Source: Dirofilaria immitis
Taxonomy: Eukaryota; Nematoda; Chromadorea; Rhabditida; Onchocercidae
Assembly (NCBI GenBank): GCA_024305405.1
Contig: JAKNDB010000087.1
Location: 7,876,501 to 7,940,500, forward strand
DNA: 64,000 bases
Reading direction: 5' to 3'
Numbering within the stretch: the first letter of the stretch is position 1; each line of letters starts with the position of its first letter. The translations under genes and the position numbers were made by a program. The notes beneath the pieces were generated by a model. The model saw only the letters and a list, made by a program, of their open reading frames with translations. It was not told the DNA's origin and searched no databases. Positions 28,901-40,000 of the stretch are shown piece by piece.

Positions 28901-29211
28901 TCTATTATTATTTTTTCAAAATTTCAAATTGTGAATAAATTTGCAAACCTGCCCAGAAGCAATTTCATAACATCATTTGGTGATGACTGCCGAAGGCCAA
29001 CATCACTTTTGGTAGCACGACGACGAAGTTGTGATTGTTGTTGCTGTTGTTGTCGTGATGATGGTGCTGATGTTGATGCAGAGCTTCTTGCTGTTGATGA
29101 TGCAGAAGCGGTTGGCGCTATTGTGGTTGCGGCAATTCCTCCAAATCTTCCCGGTGCAGAAGATGTTGATGGTGATTCGGTGAGGAATTCGGTACACCGA
29201 AAATTTTCCAT
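7917..29211 (-). CDS. cyd-1: D-type cyclin (cyclin box protein), split by an ~18 kb intron
   Basis: D cyclins bind CDK4/6 and drive G1 progression in the nucleus. Minus-strand exons: 29211-28949, 28582-28490, 28354-28226, 27986-27772, 27515-27354, 9110-8977, 8784-8524 and 8096-7917 (TGA). Exon 1 is Ser/Ala/Gln-rich with a six-Gln run. The cyclin box reads FLSVQMDVTAHHRQQVVEWI, VCKEEYCEPDVFLLAV, CLFVSSKVKAPQPLNAEKI, YYTDGAVRMDQIL and ELLVLNKLNWDVSTSTALDF, with the kinase-contact lysine in SSKVK. The second fold continues in the distant exons with EKFAFLVPSVQAAICLLF and INVLRCDP; the last two exons encode a Ser/Pro-rich tail. Phase matches across the 18 kb intron (phase 1). Predicted length is about 480 residues. 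No LxCxE motif was seen. Two single-base frame breaks (27920-27924 and 27449-27453, both T5 runs in the sense strand) need one extra T each. The exon 1/2 junction does not fit in phase with the best acceptor; an acceptor a few bases inside exon 2 would. Exon 7's donor (CAA|GTCCTG) is weak. Confidence 0.85.
15440..15480. repeat. Short tandem duplication, period 23 bp
   Basis: TTCTTTTAAAAGATTTAA occurs twice in a row with a 23-bp period, inside the cyclin D intron. Each copy contains the palindrome TCTTTTAAAAGA. Confidence 0.7.
17362..17770 (+). other. Weak candidate exon inside the cyclin D intron
   Basis: After an acceptor-like TTTTCATAG there is an open frame of about 136 codons ending in TAA at 17768-17770. 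It is Ser/Lys-rich at first (for example SSKNTHISSNSAEATIKRK), then basic and His-rich. An ATG lies at 17435. Base composition is less AT-rich than the surroundings. No domain is recognised and no partner exon was found, so this may be chance. It would be a nested gene on the opposite strand if real. Confidence 0.2.
18931..18970. repeat. Perfect 20-bp tandem duplication
   Basis: The 20-mer TGTATTCTGATAGATGACAG occurs twice head to tail without mismatch, within the cyclin D intron. Confidence 0.95.
19630..19672. repeat. ATGA-type microsatellite
   Basis: Imperfect (GAAT)n / (ATGA)n tract in the cyclin D intron. Confidence 0.75.
21894..21970. repeat. Trinucleotide microsatellite (TAT/TAG)n
   Basis: ATTAATACTACTGCTG is followed by a run of TAT triplets grading into TAG/TAA triplets. 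It forms a spurious Leu/Val-rich open frame. Confidence 0.85.
22106..22195. repeat. 45-bp tandem duplication
   Basis: Two head-to-tail copies, 22106-22150 and 22151-22195, differ only near the end (ACTGTTGCTGT versus ATTGTTGCTGC). The unit is a multiple of three and is open in one minus-strand frame as a 15-residue repeat containing NLYNTKCTIND. No gene model could be built around it. Confidence 0.9.
22815..23021 (+). other. Weak candidate coding segment inside the cyclin D intron
   Basis: An open plus-strand frame ends at TAG 23019-23021, with an ATG at 22878. Residues after that ATG are protein-like and not low in complexity: MAFIRRCLSYEVDK, then LCMICGYRQLEPNRYSLYNF. The local sequence is clearly less AT-rich than the flanks. 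No family is recognised and no splice partner is visible. The call is open: an exon of a nested gene, a fossil, or chance. Confidence 0.2.
23500..23645. repeat. CA/TA-rich compound microsatellite
   Basis: Long stretch of CATACA, CACATA and (CA)n units ending in TATATG. It creates spurious His/Thr-rich frames on the plus strand. Confidence 0.92.
23959..24086 (+). other. Weak candidate terminal exon inside the cyclin D intron
   Basis: A good 3' splice site (TTTTTCTCTTTTAG, ending at 23958) opens a frame that runs to TAG at 24084-24086. After a short Val run from a GTT repeat it encodes DENLFKSIHQGGLVSPAT and then CGNDWYYCHNDIFSMPFNF. The Cys, Trp and Tyr content and lower AT content look coding-like. 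No upstream exon could be joined and no family is recognised. A second overlapping frame (HQQHVATIG...) is also open, which lowers confidence. Confidence 0.22.
25433..25470. repeat. TA microsatellite
   Basis: Nearly pure TA dinucleotides with two TTA interruptions, in the cyclin D intron. Confidence 0.9.
26662..26701. repeat. Perfect 18-bp inverted repeat with 4-nt loop
   Basis: TTCGTAGAATAGATGAAG at 26662-26679 is followed by AAAA and then its exact reverse complement at 26684-26701. It lies in the cyclin D intron, about 0.65 kb downstream of the exon at 27515-27354, so the intronic RNA could fold into a strong hairpin. No flanking coding sequence or target-site duplication was identified. 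Confidence 0.93.
29035..29055 (-). repeat. CAA/CAG run encoding polyglutamine in cyclin D exon 1
   Basis: CAACAACAGCAACAACAA on the sense (minus) strand encodes six glutamines inside the Ser/Ala-rich N-terminal region of the cyclin. It is a likely site of length variation. Confidence 0.8.
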
Positions 29212-29334
29212 TTGCTAATATTTGATTGATAGTAGCAAGGAATATCTCAGAGTAACCGAAAATACCAGGAGTTTGCTGAACAGCTAACAATTTCTGGAGT
29301 TGTAAGAATCACTAATAGAGGAGAAGTACAAGAG

Positions 29335-29420
29335 AATACCAGATAGACGTATGTGTGGAAGTCGACGCACTTGCGCCTGTGTATTGCGCACACGCGCTTA
29401 GGCGCCAACTACCACACACC
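29335..29420 (-). promoter_or_regulatory. CpG-rich presumptive cyclin D promoter with E2F-like site
   Basis: About 130-210 bp upstream of the cyclin D start codon the sequence turns abruptly GC- and CpG-rich. On the sense strand it reads GTTGGCGCCTAAGCGCGTGT, followed further on by GCGCAATAC and GGCGCAAGTGCG. TTGGCGCC resembles the E2F consensus (TTTSGCGC), which would suit a G1 gene. The motif assignment is an inference from the sequence alone. Confidence 0.4.
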
Positions 29421-30742
29421 ACACTTGTTCGATTGATAATTTTTGTCAATAGCTATTACTTTGTTGTTGATGATAATAACTGTGGAACTTTGAGACTCAG
29501 GATATTGTGCCACTGAAAACTTCGATAGATTTGGTGTGTTCCGTATCACACGGTAATGGATATGATGTATCCATTAAAATTCAATGTATCATTACAATGC
29601 GATTGTGTATTGTCGCTCAGTGTGATAACAATTAACATGATATAAAATGATTTTGTAATATGATATTTGTTTATAAAGCAATGTAAAAAATACTGAATAA
29701 TTTTATTTATCATTTATGTCACGAAGAAAGCGAACTGATAAGAGCAAAAGAAAACATTCACCTTTTGCTCTGAAATTCCCGCTTCATAATGTTTTATCAA
29801 GTATTAGTTAACTTCAATTTTTTTGGGAATCTAATTATGGTATTCCTATTACATATTTTACAGTTACAGGAACCAGTATTTTACATTCATCCGAATGGTC
29901 AACAAGAAATAATTAACTCATATTAGTACTGCTTGGTAAGTATTTAGAATAATTACAAAATTTATTACTTGCATTAAATTAAATAATACAAATATCTAAA
30001 TGTAGAAGATAATAGACACAGATAGAATAAACGAACAAATAGTAAATAATTAGAATTGAAAATATGTGCAAATAAATCATAAAAACTTAAAAATATAATA
30101 AGAGAGAGCAAAATGATGCTTCAGAAGTTTTGGTCAAAAATGAAAAACACTCAACTTAAAATTTGATATGAATTAATTACATGTAGCATTTGTCTTTACT
30201 GATTTAACAATGCATGAATGAACAATTTTAGGGCTCTAAAGAATGATAGATGGCAGAAAGAATTTCGAATTTAAAGTCTGAAAATTCCGAAACTTTTCGC
30301 TGAAACTTCTGCGGAATATAATATTGAGAATTTCGTTAAAATTCGAAATTTCGAGCGAATAAGAAGGAAAGAGGGGAGAGAAGGGAGGGGAAATAAGGGA
30401 AACATACTTTTGATTCTATTCTATTAACCTCCGTTCTGATAATCCCAACTATTCAGAATGAGAAAAACGCTTTTACTTGTCCAACCGATGATCTTGGAAT
30501 GCTCGACTACAAGGAATAATTAAGACGCGTTGATACATAATGCCCTATGACCCGAACGAAGTATGGATGTTGCCGATGTATGTCGTTAGCAAACATGCAG
30601 ATGCATGTTGCAATATGCAGCATGCAATGTTGCAAATAACACTAAAAAAGAAGGAGATAAATAGACATTAAAAGAAATAAGAAAGATAAGCAATTTTTAG
30701 TTCTATTCAAAATATTAAATTGTTAAAAATGATAGATATATT

Positions 30743-30797
30743 ATCATTATATATATATATATAATGATGATTATATATATATATATATATAATGATG
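30743..30797. repeat. TA repeats flanked by ATCATT/AATGAT
   Basis: Two blocks of (TA)n each end in AATGATGA, and the first is flanked symmetrically by ATCATT and AATGAT. The whole block is therefore both a direct and an inverted repeat and could extrude a hairpin. Confidence 0.85.
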
Positions 30798-32137
30798 AGC
30801 AGAATCAAAAATTTAATAGTGAGAAAAATTCCACTTATAAATACAAATTAACCTTATATTAGTTAAAATTAATATAAGATTAAAAAGTAATCAATTAGCT
30901 GATTGACAACATTAATCCATTTTTGAATTTATTAATAATTACTAAGTAAAAATAATAAATATATTATCAATTTATTCAAATTAAACAGTAAAAGGAGGGG
31001 AAAATGATCCTGACAAAGAGGAAGAGGAATGAGAAGAGAAAAAATAGATTAGGAATAAATGAAATAGTTAAAATAAACTATACTTATCACAATTTTTTTG
31101 ATGCAAAAGGAGAAAGGAATAGGTATGAAAATGAAAATGGAAAGGTCAAAAGAATGGACTGAAAAAGGATAAATGGAAAAAGGTCAACATTCAAATAGTC
31201 GGATAATAGAATGGTTGATAATAGAGATAGAGATTGGGTTCAATGTTATAGATGGAAACGAACAGAAGGAAGAAGGAGTCGATAATAGTGGTAGGTAATA
31301 GTAGAAATACGTCTCTATCTTTGATGGTACTTCACATCTTGAATAATACAGTTAACAACAGTGCCATTCATCAGCTGACGAGATGGATTCTATTTCTTTT
31401 TCCCTTCAACTTTACCGAATGGAAAAGCGTATAAATAGGCTCTTATCAATATTATGCTAAATTTAGATTACGATAAAAATGATAAGATGGTGATGATGAC
31501 AATTTGGTAGATCTACGAATGATTTCTTAAGGAATTCGAACAATTTCTGAAAGAATACTTTTCTGTAAGCATCTTCTCTAGAATAAAGAATGTAATATTT
31601 TTTTCCTAAAATCTTTTTCTGTCATCAAATTTAAACATTCCAGATTATCATATTTAAAAATTATCAGATAATAACCAATAAAATATCCATCATTTTAATT
31701 CAATCAGAATTGTATGTTTTCAAAAAAATTGGAATTTCCGGAACAATTAATCAATGCCTACATACTCTATGTGTATATCCTAATATTAATCATTTCTAAT
31801 AGCTAAAATTGTAATATAATGAAATGCATTATTAAAGCTTATTTTTCTTTATTGGAAATTTATAGATATTATAAGCAAATAATCCAATAATTCATATCAT
31901 AGTTAAAGTATTAAAATTAAAGGATTTGGATAAAATGTTCGGATAATAAATATTATCCATTTCACATTATATCTATTTGAAATGTGCATGTTTTAATTTT
32001 ACGCAGAAAATCATTTAAAAATAACAATGCCATCAATTATCATTTTGTATCGAAAATAATAAAATTGCATAAGTAAAAAAAAGATAAGAATACATGAATT
32101 ATTTAAAATGATACAATGGAGAATATAATTATGAGGA

Positions 32138-32404
32138 GTGTATCATGATATTTTACGGGAAAAATATGAAACTGTAAAACAGGACACTCGAATACTCAAT
32201 TACTTGACCCTTATAAGCAAGAAAAAGAACTTTGTCTACCCTCGATGGAAATATCTGATGTTAGCTATCAAATGCTTAATTTACCTATTAAGGAAGACGA
32301 AGTTTCCCGGAATACGTAATTTAAATGTAGTATTTTCCGATACATCTTATATCGATGAAATATTTACATCGAAGATTTTTGTTGTAAGAAATTACTTAAA
32401 ATAA
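32138..32404 (+). other. Coding-like fragment with a frame switch, identity unknown
   Basis: Two overlapping plus-strand frames look coding-like in turn. Up to about 32320 the frame containing QEKELCLPSMEISD and YQMLNLPIKEDEVSRN is rich in acidic and polar residues and ends at a TAA. From there the frame containing LNVVFSDTSYIDEIFTSK continues to TAA at 32402-32404. Moving from one to the other needs a net single-base skip. This could be an exon of an unseen gene with a sequence error, a decayed gene, or chance. No family was recognised. Confidence 0.25.
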
Positions 32405-33889
32405 AAATTTACTTGATCATTCTTGATGACTCAGATAAGAGGAACAACAATAATATAATAATTGCTTTAATTATTAAATTTATTCAATTTTAATATAAAG
32501 TTTTCAATTATTATATAACATTATTTAATCAATTAATAGGTTCATGTGAATAGAGCAATTGCGACTGAATTCTTAATCTCATATAAATTTTTCTTTTTAA
32601 TTGATTTGAAATTAAAAAAGAAAGTAAAAAGCAGGGAAGTATTTAGTAATTATAGAAATTTTCAATTGCCATTTTCTAGAAGATGAATTGACAGCAATTT
32701 ATTTACTTTTTATTTATTTTATTGATTTATATTTGCTTATTTATTTTGTAGAAATTCATGAAATACCTCTCCCTCTCTCCACAAATAGAGTAAACGATTC
32801 ATAAATAGTGAAAAACAGCACAATGCATTCAAAATTTGTGAAAGCCTCGAGAATAAAAGATACCGTAAGACAGCAATATTATCGTAGTAATCTTATGAGG
32901 AAAAATAATTCATTTTTTAAATGTCCTTTTAGGATTCTCTTTGCTTTCGAATGACACATACGTCTAATAAACCGTAAACTACGAACGACCTCTAACCTAC
33001 ATAAAAAAGGCAACCAACTTAACCTCAAAGAATCTTACTCTCTCCGACTTTATTATCGACTAAACACCGCGGATTGATATTACGGAAATAAGACATTGAT
33101 TTAATGCGGCCTCTACCCTAACAAACCTACAAAATCTCGTTGTGAATCTTACAGTTTCTTAGGTATTGTTGCATGCTATTTGCTATTGGCCAACTCTTCA
33201 TGTAATATTCGTAAATTTTTAAATTTATAGAAGAATTCCTACAGAAAAAAATTTTCCAAATTTTTAAAATTTCGGAATTAAATTAACAGAAGTTTTTATC
33301 TTTGTCTAATGCTTACTGTTTATTGATTATTTAAAATTAATTACTTAAAATCAAGAAGTTGGCATTGTAAGTAATTTTATTATATGTATTCATTCAATTG
33401 CTAGCATATAATTGTGATGAATTATTTGATCAGAAAGGAAAGAAAAAATGAAAAACAGAATACGAAAATTATTTAATGAAAATGAAAAAAGTAAAAATAC
33501 AAATTTTGTTAAAATCAGGTGATTTTATAATCGATAAGAATTGAATAACAAAATTCGAAATATTCCGAAATTTATGTGAATTAAAAGAAAAGAAGGGAGG
33601 AAAGAGGAAGCAATATATGTAGAGCTAATTATTAAATTTGATACGAAATTTTTGTTGAATTTCAATAATCAAATTTTTTCATAAATAATCCCATCACAAA
33701 AAAATATTCCCTTATTCTCATTTATCATCCTATATCTCTTTCGTATTGCTATTCTCGAGAAAATAATGCAAATGAAATTTCGATCTTCCAGTAAAGTCCC
33801 TATATGATGAGCTACGATTAGTTTAAGCAAAGTTGCGCAATGAGTAAATTTCGCTTAAAATCCTATTGGAATAGCTCATTCTTATCGTC

Positions 33890-34000
33890 TCAATTCTGCC
33901 TGTCGGTTTGGGCGAACTGACGACGGACAGTTCGTTGCAATTATTCGCTTTTTCGAAGGCGGTACCTTGAGGCGGAGCAATCCTCCGATCCGCTGATCTT
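33890..34000. other. GC-rich patch with hairpin potential
   Basis: About 110 bp of unusually GC-rich sequence in the gene-poor stretch. It contains GAACTGACGACGGACAGTTC (a 6-bp stem) and CGGAGCAATCCTCCG (a 5-bp stem). No frame on either strand stays open across it and no tRNA or snRNA signature was recognised. It could be a promoter or an uncharacterised structured RNA. Confidence 0.35.
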
Positions 34001-37000
34001 TGTCACCATTGTGTCACCACCCTTCTTTGCATTCATTCTCTTCCTATCTCCAACTTCTTCTTACTCCCTCTCTCCTGCAACAATTATTCAAATATCACCA
34101 CCTATCATCAGCATCCTCGCGCATTATCAACACTCCTTCATCAGAGCGGCTAACTCTTTCATCTCATTTTTGAAATATCCAAGTATGTCCTGAACATGAA
34201 AGTAAGCCTTAAATTAACTTATCTTGAACCATTGCAAATGGCCAACCGAATATGATACTACTGTTTGAGGCATAATGAATGCTAGGCCAAATGTAAAATG
34301 GCTCATTATCTTATATTCACAAGAATATCTCAGAAATTATGACGGTATAGGCTTCAATTAGGTGATTGGTGACCTTAAGCTTCTCAATTTGGATTTTATT
34401 CAATTTCGAAAATGATTCAAAGCAGAAATTTAAGAAGGAAGGAATAGATATGGTTATTAGATGAAAAATGTTAAATTCGGTATAGCAAAGAAATGATCGA
34501 AAAATAGATTGATTTTCTAAATTGGGACAAATTTCCTGGAATTGTTTCAAAATTTTTGTTATTTCTCAAAAATATTCATTATTTCCTTTTATTTCGATTC
34601 TTTTTAAATTCAAAATAATAATTAATCATTTTTTTGTTCTAATTTTCTGATATATATGTGCATTTGTAAATTCATAACTTTTTATCTTTTATGATAAGAA
34701 AGAATTTATATAAAATTAAGCTTTATTGCTTAAATGAAATAATGATATGCTTATACCGTATGCCACAGTTTACAGTATTTTAAATAATTATTTGAAAATT
34801 TGTTGGATAAAAATTTGTTTCACTGCCGTTATTAACCAATTTATCATAGAAAGAGGAAGAGATGAAAAACGGCGAAAAAGGAAAAACAATTTAAATTTAG
34901 CGAAAGCGACAATTTCATCTAATGAAAAATTTCAAAAATGACGCAACTGAAGTAATGGTCAAACGGATTTACTTTTCGAAAAAATTTTGAAAAACAAAAA
35001 AGAAAATTTTATTCAAATCAGAAGTAGCGGTGATGTTTTATTTGGCAAAGGACGACGAATGAAAACAAAAATGATCCCCATCAAAATAAGATAGATGATA
35101 TAAGAGACATCTGCGTATATGCCATACTTCATGAGCAATAAGAGTTTGTTCTTCAAATTTAAATTTAAATTTAAAAGCTTCCCAAAAGTCTTATAACTGA
35201 ATAAAGCACGAGAAAAAATCCAAAATTTAGAAATAAATTTTGAAAAATCGCGCAATTTTATAGCTTTCTTAATTTTTAAAATTTCATTTATCATCGATTT
35301 TTACCACTCCGTCATTTCATCCCATGTAAATTTACAGTATTACATTACTTTAATTGCAATGATATGATCAAGTGTCAAATTTAATCATAACAATCATTTA
35401 AGTATGAAATCTAATAACAATATATATTTAAGTCTAACTACCACAAAATATTTAAGTATCAATAACATTATACTTGGCATAAAATTCGAGCAAATATTTC
35501 TTTTCAATTCCATGCTATTTCAGATATCAATTTCATTTTTAATAGTTCCATTCATTCATTAATTTAATGATTCTTTCATTTCACATTTTTGCATCTAATA
35601 CAAAATATCTTGTTGAATACAATAGTTTTATCATAAAATTTTATATGATGGCGTCAAAATTATTTAATCAATTGAATCATTAATCATTCACACTTTTTTT
35701 TGGAAAAATTATTGTTTGAATTTAAAACTTTTTCTTTACTTAATTTATTAATCTGTCGAATAATTTAACCTGAATACTCTAATAGTCTCCATTAATTACT
35801 GAAAGTTCGGAATAATTATGCAACGATTTTTTTATCATAGCAATACAGAACAAAGATTCATTTGAAAATCTAAAATCTTTGTTTAAAATAATCAGCAGCA
35901 TTTTTAATCATTTTTACCGCCTGTTGCCTGTCATAAGAATTTGTCTTATCACTATTCCACTTTTTCTTTCTTTCTTTTTTATTTCCTTGCAAAATGTTTT
36001 ATGCTTTGTAATCGTCATTTTTTTGTTTATGTTATCATTGTATTTGCTAAGATTAATTCAAATTTTTTTAAGGAACAAATAATTTTTCATTTCTCAAATT
36101 CAGTTTTTGAAAAATAGTACTTATGAAATGCTGATAATGTAGGTTCTAATGATATCATTGCTGAATATTCGATAATAATAACATTATCATAACTTGATCA
36201 AGTATCAGTTTTATGCCACTAAAATTAATGAATTTTAGAAGCTGTTAGTACTAGTAATGCATTTAATAATGTATACAATAATAATATTTTTTAAATGTTC
36301 AATTTTAGTAAATTATACCGATGTATGAAATTTTATTCCATTATTCAGATTAAAATATTCATCCTAATTAAAATAACTATTATTCACTTTTGAATATTTT
36401 AAGCATTAAAACATAGATAAACAGATAATCGAGTAAATAAGTAATTAATTAAATAAGCAAACTAAAAATCATTAAGCTAGTTTTATATTTTTTACATAAC
36501 ATAGCAAAGGAAATTAATCATATCATATGGTATTATCATTATATTCAATGATCATTGATCATATCACATATGTTTATTTTGTTTATCCAAATATTTTGTT
36601 TTTGTTTTCAATAGACAAGAAAAAAGAAAAAGAAATTGAAATTTTTATTTTTTTAAATTTTAAATTTTTCCAAAAAAGAAGTACAAATTTTTAAACGAAA
36701 AAAAAAGATGAATTAGTTTTTAACATGTGAAAATAATTCGTTATGTTTGGCATACTAATACTAATCCTAATAGTAATAGTAATAGTAATACTGATAATGA
36801 TCGATTTAAAAATAGCAAAGGTGACAAATGACAAAAATTTTTCAACAAAGGAAAGCAAAATGCTACCCCACATTTTCGATCCTATTTTTCTAAATTTTTT
36901 TTCTTTTAATTTAAAGAATTTGACATTTCCAGAAAGATTTTCGCTATTGTTTTTCTCTTGTTATCCAATGAAATATATTTGGTGTCAAAATGAAGTATGA

Positions 37001-40000
37001 CATTTCTTTCTCTCATTTTCTCTTTTTCTTCATTTTTTTCCCATACATATGTATCCTTTTTAAACTTCTTTTAAACTTTTCACTGTACTTTTTCATCGGG
37101 AAAAAACGAAAAAAGGTCACCTAACCTCTTGACAAAAGCAGAAAAAACAACAAGCTTTCATTTTCTTTCTGAACAACAAAGAATATTTTCAAAATTGCAT
37201 TATCATGCTAATTGCAATATTCTTATTGAGACTACAACTATAACAGTAAGAAAAAGTTTTTTTAATTCTTTAACCAAAAATTCAAAAGACATTTAATAAA
37301 CTGATAAATCAATAATATAATCACTTTTAATTTATGCTATTTTCAATGGCGAAATTTTGATACAAATTGAAAAAATTCATGATAGTAAATTTCGAGTTTT
37401 GAAATATGTATTTTAATTAATTCTTAACTTTCCATAAAATTACAAAATTTCATTTTTCCCCATGGTACTGTCATAAAAAGGTATCAGTTTATATTTTTAC
37501 TATGAAAATTTTACAAATTCACCAAATTTAAAAACTTCTAAACCCTGAAATTATGAATTTTTGTCAATCTTTGATTTCTTAAATTATCAGATTAAATCTG
37601 ATGTACGAAACTAATTAATAAATTTTCTTAGCCAATAATGACACTATAAAATATCATTTTTGCTTGAATGTACTCATCAGTACTTTATTAAATTTACGAA
37701 TACTTGAAATTAATTCCTTATATGAACAGATGAATGATATCAAATTATAAAGTACTGGTTTTCATATCTTGAATAAATAAATCTTCAATCAAGTACAAGC
37801 ATTTGATTATTTAATTACAGCATACATTCTTCAATACTTGAATTTTTCAATAAATCAATTCAATGTTCAATTTTCTATCAAAATATATCTTTTAAGGTAA
37901 AAAAATAAATCTTCAAAATACATTTTATCAAAGTATCTTAAATATATTTTCATTACGATTTTATTCCATTAAAAATATAATTTCAATATAATATCATTAT
38001 GATAATTATATTTTTGCTAACATATTTTAGTATTTGAATATTTATTTTAGAATAAATTCTTTTGCACAGTCTTTGCACTAAAATTTGCACTAAAATTGCA
38101 TGATAAAAATGAATTTGTTAGTGAATAAATTATATTATTCACTTTGATGATACATAAAATCTTACAATTTTATCGCTTCAACTTAAATAACTGTCATAAT
38201 TATTTCATTCAGTACTTAATTATTTCTGCTCAATTTGTCCATATTTTTCATTGTCTTGTCTTTCTATTATCATTTCAATCCCGATAATGGATTCTCTTAA
38301 TTCTTGAAAATAATGACAATCTAATTTCCATTCTATTATTTAATCTTTAGCAGCAATTCTTGCAATTAAGAATTTTTTTCAAATATTATGTTAAGATATT
38401 GTATTTCTGTAAAACAATTTGATCACTTAATTCGCGTATAAATTTATACATTAAATATTAACTTTTAATGAATAACATAAATATAGCAATAAAAATTATT
38501 TTTATGAAAGAGAAATGAAAAAATTGACTTATGCATATATTTACTTAACTTTAAACGAAATAAAATTTCATTAAATATCAAATTGCGGTAAAATTTCTTC
38601 TTTAAATTAAAAATAATTGCCATTAATAATTATTTGGTTCACTTTTTCTGCCTTTTCGACTTTTTTTTTTGAAAACTTTTACTAATAATAATCATAACAA
38701 TATCCTAGTAAGATAAATGTATAGTTTAAACTAAAAACTAAACAGATACAAAAAAAGAAAAAAGCAGACGCAAGAAATTACAGCTAAAAAGGTTTGTTGA
38801 CCTTTCCACTTTGAAAGAGCTCTTTAAACACCTATATATGTATATATATCAAAGTGTTTAAATTTTTCTTTTCTAAGAAAATTTTTCTTTTCTCTTTTTC
38901 TCTCTTAACTGTTTTTTTTTTTAAATTATAGAATTTAACAAAGCATTAAATAATAATAATGAATTTAATATTATTTTTCAAATAATATTAAACTATTTGA
39001 AAGCCTTTTATTCTATCATGTACAAATCATTTTGAAACAATTAAAAAAACTAATAATATAATATTAATTAAATCATATGCAATATTAATTAATATATTAA
39101 TTAAATCATATGCATTTCAAAATAATTTAAAAAAAATATAATAATATAGTATTAGGCCAAATTAGTTCATTTTACCTAAAAATTTGTTAGCTTTTCTTTT
39201 GTTCTTTTTGAGTAATGAAATGAAGAAATAGACAAAAAAAAAATGAAAATGAAATAAGCCAAGCGCCAAAAGTTTTCTTTCACTTTTTCATCGTTAATTT
39301 CTACTACTTTTTACATATCTCTTCCTACTATCCCATCTAATCTTTTTTCGTTCTTTTCGTTTCTTTTTTTTCCTATCAATAATAACAATTGAAAAAAAAA
39401 AGAAAAGCTTAAAAATATGCTGGAATGTTGTATGTATGATGCATTTAATATACGTAATGTTTTTTGAAAAGAAGGAAGGTACGTATGATGATTGGTTTTG
39501 ATCATCCATTCTTTCTCTCTCTTCAAGTAATATTACTATATTTCTAAGGATATGTTATTCAATTTAAAGGGCTTGCAATCAAAATAACACTTTGAATCCC
39601 ATACAGAATAAATAAACAAAAAGTTTCTCTTTTTGTTTATTTATTTTAAACAAAGAATTACGAACGAAAAATAAGCATGGAAAAAATGGGTTGAGAACAT
39701 TTAGAAAAGCCAAAAACGATTTTTAAAATGAAAAAAATTTATGAGAAACAAAACATGAGTTCAAAAAATGTGATTGCATTTATTTTTTTGATAAAAGAAA
39801 TGAAAAATTTTGGTTAGAAAAAAGTTTATTATAAATTTTTTTTTTGGTGATTTGTGTTTAGCGATCATCATTATAATGATTATTAATAAGTATATCGTGT
39901 GACCAGTTATAAGTTTGCTATAATAATTTTCAATTAAAATTCTATATTTTTTAAGCTTTCAAATTAGCTATCAAAAAAAATTGAAATGGTCCAATTAATA

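Noticed and set aside
29003..29290. Alternative minus-strand frame overlapping cyclin D exon 1
   Set aside because: It overlaps exon 1 in another frame and has no ATG in good context; the exon 1 frame has typical low-complexity N-terminal composition and a sensible start.
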